NCBI RefSeq assembly: GCF_007829335.1
Contig: NZ_VIWO01000001.1
Coordinates: 1,240,001 to 1,304,000 of the forward strand
DNA: 64,000 nt
Origin: Chitinophaga polysaccharea
Lineage (GTDB): Bacteria; Bacteroidota; Bacteroidia; Chitinophagales; Chitinophagaceae
Reading direction: 5' to 3'
Shown: piece by piece, positions 9,605 through 17,376 of the stretch
Layout of the letters: every line of letters begins with the position of its first letter
Numbering within the stretch: the first letter of the stretch is position 1
Position numbers and translations under genes: made by a program
Notes under the pieces: model-generated
The model's input: the letters and a program-made list of their open reading frames with translations, nothing else
The model's database searches: none
What the model was told of the DNA's origin: nothing

Positions 9605-10648
9605 ATGAAAACACAATGGACGTTAGTATTACTGCTGGCGGTGGTGGGTGCATGCAAAAAAAGCAGCACCCCCGCCGGTGGTGATAAACCCGATGGCAAA
9701 ATCCAGGTAGCCGTGTCAGCACCGGAAGCCGGCTATATATACCTCGACGGCGCATACACCGGCATTTCCGCCCCCGGTAATATTGCCGTAACTGCCGGTA
9801 ATCACATAGTAGGCGTGGCGCTGCAAAATTCTTTTCAGTATCTCCGTAAACAAGTGGATATAACGGCAGCGGGTACGCTGAATTTTACTACTGCCGATAA
9901 ACCTGTTCCTAAGGTATGGAAAGCACTCTGGATCGGAGTAAATGAAACCAAAGGCACTTCCACTACGGGAGATTGCAGCACCCATTTTTCAACAGCAGAG
10001 CTGGACCAGGGATACGATTTTTTCCGGTGGAGCCTGCAGCAGCATTTTGAAAAGTATGCTTACAACACCATACATTGGGAAGTAACCCGCAAAGATATCA
10101 CCGCCCCGGTGATGCTGACGCGCGGCGCCAATAACTGGTATACCGTAGATCCCTCCACCATTGCGGATCTGATGCCTGATATTCAACCCGGCGCCTACGA
10201 CTGTGTGTTTGTTTTCTGGCGTGAAAGCGAGGGCGCCTGCAGCTTTAAAAGCGGCTACTTCGGACTGGCATGGACCAACCCGCTGAAGGAAAGCATGAAA
10301 ACCGGCTATGTTACCGTAAAATTTGATGCAAGCACCAGTCTCACTGACCGGATCAATTATTACAAGAATAATGACCCCGGCGTATGGGTGCATGAATGGC
10401 TGCACACCGTGGGTGAAAACTTTTACCAGGATAAAGGCCTTCAATTGCCCCATAAGGCGGGCGACGGCCTCGTAGTACATGCGGCAGAAATGTACCATTA
10501 CATATTTCCGTGGATGAACTGGTATCTCGATTTCATGTCTGCCAGAGTCACCAATGTAAATGATGGCCCCAAATACCTGGGCATAGGTCCGGAAGCCTTC
10601 CTGGGCTGTTCTGTCAGGGAAAAAGCAATAAACACTTGTAATGACTGA
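9605..10648 (+). CDS. lipoprotein with PEGA-like domain and HExxH metallopeptidase-like motif
   Basis: Not assigned to a known enzyme family. The signal peptide ends in lipobox VVGAC (Cys near residue 17), so it is a lipoprotein, probably surface-exposed like its SusD neighbour. Residues about 35-85 resemble a PEGA domain (YIYLDGAYTGISAPGNIAVTAG), a small beta-sandwich linked to surface proteins. Residues about 100-347 form a separate domain containing H263-E-W-L-H267, the zinc-binding HExxH motif, followed by TVGENF. The metzincin third His is absent at the expected spot (Phe), and later His residues (for example in LPHKAG) are possible ligands. Many Trp and Tyr residues suggest an extracellular fold. 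It lies 12 bp after susD and 15 bp before the alpha-galactosidase, so it is part of the operon. Peptidase activity is an inference from one motif. Confidence 0.6.
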   Translation: MKTQWTLVLLLAVVGACKKSSTPAGGDKPDGKIQVAVSAPEAGYIYLDGAYTGISAPGNIAVTAGNHIVGVALQNSFQYLRKQVDITAAGTLNFTTADKPVPKVWKALWIGVNETKGTSTTGDCSTHFSTAELDQGYDFFRWSLQQHFEKYAYNTIHWEVTRKDITAPVMLTRGANNWYTVDPSTIADLMPDIQPGAYDCVFVFWRESEGACSFKSGYFGLAWTNPLKESMKTGYVTVKFDASTSLTDRINYYKNNDPGVWVHEWLHTVGENFYQDKGLQLPHKAGDGLVVHAAEMYHYIFPWMNWYLDFMSARVTNVNDGPKYLGIGPEAFLGCSVREKAINTCND

Positions 10649-10663
10649 ATATTTTAAAGCGTT

Positions 10664-11866
10664 ATGAAAAGATTGATGTATTGGATACTGGCCTTATTGG
10701 CAGCCAGTAATGCTTCGGCACAAAAGTTTGAGGGATTGGCGCCCACACCGCCCATGGGTTGGAATAGCTGGAATACTTTCCAGACAGCTATCAATGAAAA
10801 AATGATTATGGAGATAGCAGATGCCCTGGTATCCTCCGGTATGAAAGATGCGGGATATAGGTACCTGGTACTGGATGATGGCTGGATGGCCATGGAAAGG
10901 GATAGCCTGGGCAACCTCATTCCTGACCCGGTAAAATTTCCGCACGGTCTCAAAGTAGTAGTAGATTACGTACATGCGAAAGGGTTAAAATTTGGCTTGT
11001 ATAACTGTGCAGGTACGCTCACCTGTGCTAAGTATCCCGGCACAAGAGGGTATGAATACCAGGACGCCCGGAACTATGCTGCATGGAATATCGACTACCT
11101 GAAATTCGACTGGTGCAATACAAATGGTATCAATGCGAAGGAAGCCTATACCACTATGAGCAAGGCGCTGCGTAAAGCGGGACACCCCATGATATTCAGT
11201 TTGTGTGAATGGGGTGTGAACAAGCCCTGGCAGTGGGGTGAACCGGTAGGCCAGCTATGGCGCACCACAGAAGATATCTACCAGGTATTCGACTCAGTGC
11301 ATAACCAGGGTACCTGGGATGCGCTAAGTGTAATGCGCATTGCCGACTTACAAGATACCCTGCGCAAATACGCCGGTCCCGATCATTGGAACGACCCCGA
11401 TATGCTCGAAGTAGGCAACGGCATGACTTATGAAGAAGATAAAACCCACTTTTCCCTTTGGGCCATGATGGCTGCCCCGCTGATGGCGGGCAACGATATC
11501 CGGAAAATGAGCCCACAAACGAAAGAGCTCCTTACGAATAAAAGTATTATTGCGATTGACCAGGATCCATTGGGTATCCAGGGGTTTAAATACACAGATA
11601 AAGACAGCCTGCAGGTATGGTTTAAGCCGCTTCAGCAGGGCGATTGGGCCATTTGTTTTGTGAACCGTGGCAGTCATGACAGGCCAGTTATGTTCAACTG
11701 GAAACAAACACCGGTGGTCGATCCCGTTTTCCATTATACGCTGGAGAAAAATATCGACTATACCCTGTACAACGTATGGACAGGCAAGCAAGAAGGCACG
11801 ACGAAAAAGAATCTCAACGCTATATTGAAATCGCATGACGTGTTGATGTTCAGGCTAAAAAAGTAA
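10664..11866 (+). CDS. GH27 alpha-galactosidase, exported
   Basis: Retaining glycoside hydrolase of family 27 that removes terminal alpha-galactose from galactosides such as galactomannan side chains, raffinose-type sugars or glycoconjugates. A Sec signal peptide (MKRLMYWILALLAASNASA) directs export. The family N-terminus PTPPMGWNSWNTF is present, as is YLVLDDGWM. The nucleophile is Asp149 in YLKFDWC, and the acid/base is probably Asp246 in the WNDPDMLEVG motif. The C-terminal 90 residues form the usual beta-sandwich domain. At 400 residues it has typical bacterial length. Closely related GH27 alpha-N-acetylgalactosaminidase or isomaltodextranase specificities cannot be excluded from sequence alone. 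It is co-directional, 15 bp after the PEGA/HEWLH lipoprotein gene. Confidence 0.92.
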   Translation: MKRLMYWILALLAASNASAQKFEGLAPTPPMGWNSWNTFQTAINEKMIMEIADALVSSGMKDAGYRYLVLDDGWMAMERDSLGNLIPDPVKFPHGLKVVVDYVHAKGLKFGLYNCAGTLTCAKYPGTRGYEYQDARNYAAWNIDYLKFDWCNTNGINAKEAYTTMSKALRKAGHPMIFSLCEWGVNKPWQWGEPVGQLWRTTEDIYQVFDSVHNQGTWDALSVMRIADLQDTLRKYAGPDHWNDPDMLEVGNGMTYEEDKTHFSLWAMMAAPLMAGNDIRKMSPQTKELLTNKSIIAIDQDPLGIQGFKYTDKDSLQVWFKPLQQGDWAICFVNRGSHDRPVMFNWKQTPVVDPVFHYTLEKNIDYTLYNVWTGKQEGTTKKNLNAILKSHDVLMFRLKK

Positions 11867-11875
11867 AGGGAAACA

Positions 11876-13306
11876 ATGAAGATACGCTTACTGCTGCTGA
11901 TGATAGCAAGTTACTCGTGCACACAGGCGCAAACCCCTGCTGTTTTTACTTCATCAGACAGCGCTATGCAACGGGCTTATGAATGGGCCGGAGGTATGGT
12001 GCGGCACTACCAGGGCAACCCTGCCGACCCGGTGGGACCCTGGTATGAAGCTGCATTACCCTCCCGCATGGCCTTTTGCATGCGCGATGTAGCACACCAA
12101 ACGATAGGAGCCACCATATATGGGCTGGCTAAAGAAAACAGGAATATGATCGGCGCCTTTGCACGGCATATCTCCGCAAAGAAGGACTGGTGCTCTTACT
12201 GGGAAATCAACAAGTATGGGAAACCTGCTCCTGAAGATTACCGGAACGATACCGCCTTCTGGTATAATCTCAATGCCAATTTTGATATCTTATCAGCCTG
12301 TTGGAGACTGTATCAGTGGACGGGTGATACTTCCTATATCACGGATCCGGTGCTGGTTAATTTTTTTGAAAAAACAGCCAACGAGTATATCCGTCAATGG
12401 ACCCTGCAATCCGACTCACTGTTGACCAGGCCCCTGCATCCCAATGCCTCATCGCCTTTTAATCAGCAGGATAATTTCCACGTTTGCCGTGGATTACCCT
12501 CCTACGTGGAAAATGTAGCAGATCTGAAAATGGGCGTTGATCTGATCGCCACTATTTACCGGGGATTATTGTCTTATGCTGCTATTTTAAAAGCCAGGGG
12601 AAACGCGGTCAAAGCTGCACAACTGGCGCAAACTGCTGCACGATACCAACAACAGATAGAAGAGGTTTGGTGGAATGAACAGCAGGCACGTTACTACACC
12701 TGGTACAATAGCAATGGTAAGTTTGGTAACGGGGAAGGAGCCGTTTTCCTGTTATGGTTCGATGCGCTGAAAGACAGCGCCCGAAGCCGTGCAACCATCG
12801 CCCAGCTAACCGCCGGTACCTGGAATGTGGAAACCACTTCCTATTTGCCCGTAATACTGTTTAAACAAGGTTATTGGCAGAAAGCCAGCGAGTATATACT
12901 GCAACTCACAGATCCCGGTACGCCAAGACGGGAATATCCTGAAGTATCTTTTGCTGTGCTGGAAGCAATTGTAAGAGGATTGATGGGAATAGAACCGGAT
13001 GCTGTGGCAAAGCGCATCACTACTTTATATCGGGCTAAAAGCGGAAGTCGCGCATCAATAAAGAATTTGCGGGTACTCCATACAACGATCGCTGTTAATC
13101 ATGCACCGCAAGAAACAGTACTTCGTAATACCGGTAAAAATGCTTTCCTGTGGAAAGCCGCGTTCGCAGGAGAGTATCATACAATAAGGATTAATAATAT
13201 TATCATGCCGGCCCGGCACGAGGTAGACAACAATGGGAACATGATTTCTTATGTAGAAGTAATGGCAAAAGGAAATAAAACACTTGATGCAAAAATTGGT
13301 AAATAA
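11876..13306 (+). CDS. putative six-hairpin (alpha/alpha)6 glycosidase, exported
   Basis: The sequence has the periodic helical-hairpin look of the six-hairpin glycosidase superfamily, but I cannot place it in a numbered GH family. A signal peptide (MKIRLLLLMIASYSCTQAQ) is present, and the Cys context does not fit a lipobox. Recognisable stretches are GPWYEAALPSRMAFCMRDVAHQ near residues 60-80, which brings a conserved Arg-Asp pair, then YWEINKYGKP, FWYNLNANFDILSACWRLYQWTGD and the C-terminal REYPEVSFAVLEAIVRGLMGI. The last 80 residues look like a small beta domain. It is the last gene of the alpha-galactosidase locus, 9 bp after GH27, so it likely acts on the same glycan after or before galactose removal. 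Possible relatives are the rhamnosidase, trehalase or GH63/GH65-like branches. Confidence 0.65.
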   Translation: MKIRLLLLMIASYSCTQAQTPAVFTSSDSAMQRAYEWAGGMVRHYQGNPADPVGPWYEAALPSRMAFCMRDVAHQTIGATIYGLAKENRNMIGAFARHISAKKDWCSYWEINKYGKPAPEDYRNDTAFWYNLNANFDILSACWRLYQWTGDTSYITDPVLVNFFEKTANEYIRQWTLQSDSLLTRPLHPNASSPFNQQDNFHVCRGLPSYVENVADLKMGVDLIATIYRGLLSYAAILKARGNAVKAAQLAQTAARYQQQIEEVWWNEQQARYYTWYNSNGKFGNGEGAVFLLWFDALKDSARSRATIAQLTAGTWNVETTSYLPVILFKQGYWQKASEYILQLTDPGTPRREYPEVSFAVLEAIVRGLMGIEPDAVAKRITTLYRAKSGSRASIKNLRVLHTTIAVNHAPQETVLRNTGKNAFLWKAAFAGEYHTIRINNIIMPARHEVDNNGNMISYVEVMAKGNKTLDAKIGK

Positions 13307-13331
13307 GCAACCCTTTGAAACCCTATAACAA

Positions 13332-13364
13332 AACGCCGTGTACTCAATACAAGTACACGGCGTT
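13332..13364. terminator. bidirectional terminator between convergent genes
   Basis: Perfect 13-bp arms (13332-13344 and 13352-13364) flank a 7-nt loop in the gap between the glycosidase gene (plus) and the TonB-receptor gene (minus). T-runs on either side are short, so efficiency is uncertain. Confidence 0.6.
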
Positions 13365-13400
13365 GCTATGAGCACCCGGCGGGGAATCGTCCCTGCTCGT

Positions 13401-16280
13401 TTATTGTTTACCTCTCTTGAATACGTTATCGTATGTTACAGATAAGTAATAGAGCCCGCCGATAGTAGGTCCGCCTACGTATTGGAAGTATTTTGCGTTC
13501 AACACGTTGGAGGCGCCCAGTTTAAAGGAGGTATTGATTTTTGGCACGCGGTAGGTGATCTGTGCATCTACTGTGCTGTAAGAAGGAACATCTCCGTTGC
13601 CGAACAGGTTTTGCCAGTAGAAAGTATTCTGCCAGTGCCATACCACGTTGAAACCAATGTTTTTAATCACATTGCGGTTACCCACACTCACGTTGGTAAA
13701 CCAATCCGGGGTATTGAAGCCTGGGATGAGGGCATCGTCTTTCGTTTTATCCTGTGCCAGTTTATTATAGTTGGCATTACCACTCACGGTGTAACCTTTG
13801 TAGATATCATAGGTCACCGCTACAGCAAAACCGTAGTTGTTCACCGTAGACTTACTGTTGGTCCATACACGGTAGCGGTCTTGCTGCGATTTGTCCAGCA
13901 TTTGATTCAGTACGCTTTGATCCGGGTTATTTACATTGCCGGTTTTAGGTACTACCGCTTCTATTTGCCCGATGAAATGCTTATAAGAGCTATAGTAGCC
14001 ATCTACGTCAATAAACAGCTTATTATCCAGCAATACTGCTTTGTAGCCAGCTTCGAAAGAAGTGATCTGTTCGGGCACGATAGGGTCGAGGTTGGCCACT
14101 TTCAGGATACCGGCGTTTTTAGCGGCAGCAGCATCTTTGGAGATGTGTTCTGCATTGATGGTTTTATTCACCGCTACTCCAAATGCATCTACTGTGCTGG
14201 TGAGGAAGGAATTTTTGAAGTAGCCGAGGCCCTGTTCAATAAATGCCAAACCACCCACGCGTCTTACCTGTCCGTTGTTTACGAAGGAATAGGCTTCAAA
14301 CAGGGATGGGAAGCGGAATCCATTCTGCCAGGAAATGCGGAAGTTGTGTTTGTCTTTGATACTGTATACTGCCGCGATACGGGGATTCACTTTAGCGTCG
14401 AACTGTTCGTTTTTATCGTAGCGCAGGGAGCCGGTTAACTTGAGCGCGTCGTTGAAAAACGTTTTGCTGATTTGGGCGAAGCCGCCGTATTTGCCGTACC
14501 AGATGTGTTTTCCGCCTGGGGTATTGCGTTTATCCATGGGCAGGGAAAAGTCTACGAAGTTGTTGCCATCCGGGATGATTTCGTAGGTGCGATAGTCGGC
14601 GCCTACCAGTACATCGGCGAAGTGGATGTATTTACGCAGGTTCCAGGTACCTTCCGTGTGATAGAAACGGCTTTTTTGCAGTAGGGCTGCACCACCGCTG
14701 GTATTGTTAGGATTCTTGGAAGTAGGGTAAATATCCCAGTCGTTGATACTTTTAATTTTTGCTACCTGTGCATCAAATGCGGGCGTGCCGGGTGTCCAGC
14801 GGCCGGCATCTGCAAAGGCGCGGGCTGACTGGTGTGCTGCTACCAGGTCGGCGCCGGAGGTCAGGGCATTATTTAAACCTGTGGTATAATCAGATGCCCA
14901 TTTTTTATCCGGTTTGAAAGACTTCTCCAGGTTATCGGCCAGCGGGTTCATATTGTAGGAGTTGCCGGTATTTTCAATGGAGATATAAGACCTCACGGTA
15001 AAGTCGGGGTGTACCAGTTCCAGCTTGGCATTTTGTACGGTAACGCCTCTTAGGCCAATACGGTTACCGCGTTGGAAGAATCCATCCATTTCGCCATAGC
15101 GGTAGGAAGCGGATAATTCCATTTTATGAGGTAAGCGGAAGTTGAAGGAGAAGTCGGCTTTTTTGTTCTTAACGGTGTAATCACCTACGATATCTTTTTC
15201 CCAGTAGCCGGTGCGGTGTACATTGTAAGCGCGCCCATCTTTATCAATGATCTGGATATTGGCGTTATCGCCATATTTATTCCAGGCATCGTTGGCAATG
15301 TTATTGGGGCCGCTCAGCTGTGGGAAGTCAGGGTTGGCTTTCGATTGGGGGGAAAAGTCGTTGTGACTGTCGGCATACCAGTCGGTACCTTGCATATAGC
15401 TGAGGTTCACTTTCCAGGCAAATATGCGGCCATATTGTTGTGCATACCGTATAGCCGTTTCAGTGAGTGGCTTGGCGCCGCCGGCGTCGCCGATATGGTT
15501 AACCGCAATTTTCTGGTAAACGCTTACGCCCTGGTATTGGAATGGGTTTTTAGTGACCAGGTTAGACATCCCGTTGATAGCGTTCATGCCATACAGGGCG
15601 GAAGAAGCGCCAGGCGTTACTTCCACGCTGGAGATGTCCAGCTCCGTAGGTCCGATGGCGTTACCCAGCGGTACGCCCAGGGTAGCGGCCTGGTTGTCTA
15701 CACCATCTACCAGCTGCATGAAGCGGAAGTTATTGGGTACGTTGAAACCACGGGTGTTAAATACTTTGAATGTGAGGCCGGCAGTGGTCATCTGAACGCC
15801 TTTGAGGTTGCCCAGGGCGTCGTAGAAGGTAGACGAAGGGGTTTCTTTCAATGCGCGGATATCCAGTTTTTCGATAGCCACCGGGGAGCGCAGCATCTTT
15901 TCCTGTTGGCGGGAAGCTGATACTACTACTTCGTTTACCAGCAGTGATTGGGTAAACAGCTGTATGGCCAGTTTGCTATTGCTGTTTTTTACTTCAAATT
16001 CCTGGGGTTGATAGCCAATAAGGCGGAACACCAGTTTCAATGGAAACTTCGCGTTGGTGGTTACTTCAAAATGGCCGTTGGCATCTGTTTGTGCACCAAA
16101 GGAAGTACCCTTGATCTGTACCGATGCGCCGGGGAGGGCGTTGCCATGGTCGTCTGTAATATTACCCTGGATTACGTAGGAACCGTTGAGCTGTGCCTGT
16201 ACTAGTACCGGACTGAATACCAATATTACAAAAAGGTATTTTGCCAGTATAGGTAAGAACTTTTGCATTGTTGTTGTCAT
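13401..16280 (-). CDS. TonB-dependent outer-membrane receptor
   Basis: Beta-barrel receptor for an unidentified substrate, energised by TonB. The ATG at 16280 (MTTTMQKFLPILAKYLFVILVFSPVLVQAQ) gives a clean signal peptide; a second ATG at 16268 is equally usable, and an upstream in-frame start at 16340 would put 20 unlikely residues in front. After the signal come a carboxypeptidase-regulatory-like beta domain (VIQGNITDDHGNALPGASVQIKGTSFGAQTDANG) and the plug (EVVVSASRQQEKMLRSPVAIEKLD through SSALYGMNAINGMSNLVTKNP). The barrel ends in SNVLNAKYFQYVGGPTIGGLYYLSVTYDNVF. Unlike the SusC proteins here, it has no STN domain and no SusD partner. Its promoter-like site is at 16400-16429 with a leader of about 110 nt. 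Confidence 0.9.
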   Translation of the reverse strand: MTTTMQKFLPILAKYLFVILVFSPVLVQAQLNGSYVIQGNITDDHGNALPGASVQIKGTSFGAQTDANGHFEVTTNAKFPLKLVFRLIGYQPQEFEVKNSNSKLAIQLFTQSLLVNEVVVSASRQQEKMLRSPVAIEKLDIRALKETPSSTFYDALGNLKGVQMTTAGLTFKVFNTRGFNVPNNFRFMQLVDGVDNQAATLGVPLGNAIGPTELDISSVEVTPGASSALYGMNAINGMSNLVTKNPFQYQGVSVYQKIAVNHIGDAGGAKPLTETAIRYAQQYGRIFAWKVNLSYMQGTDWYADSHNDFSPQSKANPDFPQLSGPNNIANDAWNKYGDNANIQIIDKDGRAYNVHRTGYWEKDIVGDYTVKNKKADFSFNFRLPHKMELSASYRYGEMDGFFQRGNRIGLRGVTVQNAKLELVHPDFTVRSYISIENTGNSYNMNPLADNLEKSFKPDKKWASDYTTGLNNALTSGADLVAAHQSARAFADAGRWTPGTPAFDAQVAKIKSINDWDIYPTSKNPNNTSGGAALLQKSRFYHTEGTWNLRKYIHFADVLVGADYRTYEIIPDGNNFVDFSLPMDKRNTPGGKHIWYGKYGGFAQISKTFFNDALKLTGSLRYDKNEQFDAKVNPRIAAVYSIKDKHNFRISWQNGFRFPSLFEAYSFVNNGQVRRVGGLAFIEQGLGYFKNSFLTSTVDAFGVAVNKTINAEHISKDAAAAKNAGILKVANLDPIVPEQITSFEAGYKAVLLDNKLFIDVDGYYSSYKHFIGQIEAVVPKTGNVNNPDQSVLNQMLDKSQQDRYRVWTNSKSTVNNYGFAVAVTYDIYKGYTVSGNANYNKLAQDKTKDDALIPGFNTPDWFTNVSVGNRNVIKNIGFNVVWHWQNTFYWQNLFGNGDVPSYSTVDAQITYRVPKINTSFKLGASNVLNAKYFQYVGGPTIGGLYYLSVTYDNVFKRGKQ

Positions 16281-16399
16281 TATAGATTCTGGAAAGATAA
16301 ATTGATAAGGGGAGCTTAAAATGATGTCTTGCCGCAACATCGTATTGAAAATGAATTATTTGTAAATTTTAAAACCATATAGTCTATAGAATTAGTGGA

Positions 16400-16429
16400 C
16401 AAATATAGTCCGGGTATTTTTCATTTCAA
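16400..16429 (-). promoter_or_regulatory. Bacteroidota-type promoter for the TonB receptor
   Basis: On the minus strand TTG (complement of 16427-16429) is followed after 19 bp by TATATTTG (complement of 16400-16407), an exact match to TTG-N19-TAnnTTTG. The predicted start near 16393 leaves about 113 nt of leader before the ATG at 16280. Confidence 0.6.
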
Positions 16430-16600
16430 AGTAAATGGGCAGTATTTATTGGAAAAAAGCCGGCCTGACGATTGTAAACGGGCAGCAGTGCAAGGTTTAA
16501 GTCGCTGGGAATGAGGCCTTACCACGCCGGGAGCGGAACACAAATTTTTTGACCTGGAGAGGAATACAGTCATCCGGGGAAGAGAGGATGTCTTACAGGG

Positions 16601-16636
16601 ATAATAAAAAAGCGTTCACCCACGGATGAACGCTTT
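16601..16636 (-). terminator. rho-independent terminator after lspA
   Basis: Ten-bp perfect arms (16609-16618 and 16627-16636) with an 8-nt loop. On the minus strand the stem is followed by TTTTTATTAT. It lies 26 bp past the lspA stop codon. Confidence 0.8.
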
Positions 16637-16662
16637 CTGCCTATAAATATTGAAAAAGGTAA

Positions 16663-17316
16663 TTAAGCTACATGGTCCTTCGCTACCGGGTGATCGGCTG
16701 CTTTAGGATGCATATGTTTTCCGAAAAAACGTTTCTGGAACAATAGTATAGAAATGACACCGGTAGAAATAGCTGCATCAGCAACATTGAATACCGGGCG
16801 GAAAAACACGAAATAATCGCCGCCTTTGAAAGGTACCCAGCTGGGCAGGTATCCTTCGTAGATGGGGAAGTATAGCATATCTACCACGCGGCCGTGTAAG
16901 AAACTGCCATATCCGCCACCGGCAGGCAAAAATTTAGCTACATCATATCCTATGCTGTCGTTGAAGATCAACCCATAAAACATACTATCTATCAGGTTGC
17001 CGGCAGCTCCCGCCAGGATGAGGGAACCACAGATCAGCAGGCCGGTGCTGTATTTTTCTTTAATGAGTTTCTTCATGTACACAAATCCTACTACTACGGC
17101 CACCAGGCGGAACATAGTCAGCAGAATCTTTCCAAAGTCGCCTCCAAACTTAAGCCCATAGGCCATTCCTTCATTTTCAATGAAATGTATCCGGAACCAA
17201 TTGGGGAAAATCACAAACTCCTGTTGCATAAACATATGCGTCTTGATCCAGAACTTCAGCGTTTGGTCAATAACAAGGATAAGGATAACGATAAATATTA
17301 CGTGACGATATTTCAA
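16663..17316 (-). CDS. lspA: lipoprotein signal peptidase (signal peptidase II)
   Basis: Inner-membrane aspartyl protease that removes signal peptides from prolipoproteins after lipidation. It matures the many lipoproteins encoded around it (SusD, GldB and others). Transmembrane helices are visible at the N-terminus (VIFIVILILVIDQTLKFW), around residues 65-82, 90-110 and near the C-terminus. The catalytic aspartates are in GRVVDMLYFP and FNVADAAIS. The conserved FIENEGMAYGL and GAAGNLIDSMFYG stretches are present. At 217 residues it is longer than E. coli LspA (164), mostly from a periplasmic insertion (YDVAKFLPAGGGYGSF) and a charged His-rich tail, both of which I recall from Bacteroidota homologues. 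Confidence 0.95.
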   Translation of the reverse strand: MKYRHVIFIVILILVIDQTLKFWIKTHMFMQQEFVIFPNWFRIHFIENEGMAYGLKFGGDFGKILLTMFRLVAVVVGFVYMKKLIKEKYSTGLLICGSLILAGAAGNLIDSMFYGLIFNDSIGYDVAKFLPAGGGYGSFLHGRVVDMLYFPIYEGYLPSWVPFKGGDYFVFFRPVFNVADAAISTGVISILLFQKRFFGKHMHPKAADHPVAKDHVA

Positions 17317-17376
17317 CTGATATTAAAATTTTATCAAAAATAATAGTTTATTTCAAAGTCGAAGCCTGCAATATCA

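Larger units (their letters stand above)
16281..16662. other. intergenic stretch, no gene
   Basis: 382 bp between the TonB-receptor start and the lspA stop. It holds the receptor promoter-like site (16400-16429), the receptor 5' leader and the lspA terminator (16601-16636). The part between 16430 and 16600 shows no ORF with a recognisable product and no RNA gene that I can identify. Confidence 0.6.

Noticed and set aside
13482-14438. 318-codon plus-strand open frame inside the TonB receptor
   Set aside because: Antisense to conserved receptor barrel coding sequence; no signal, no motif, no ribosome-binding context.
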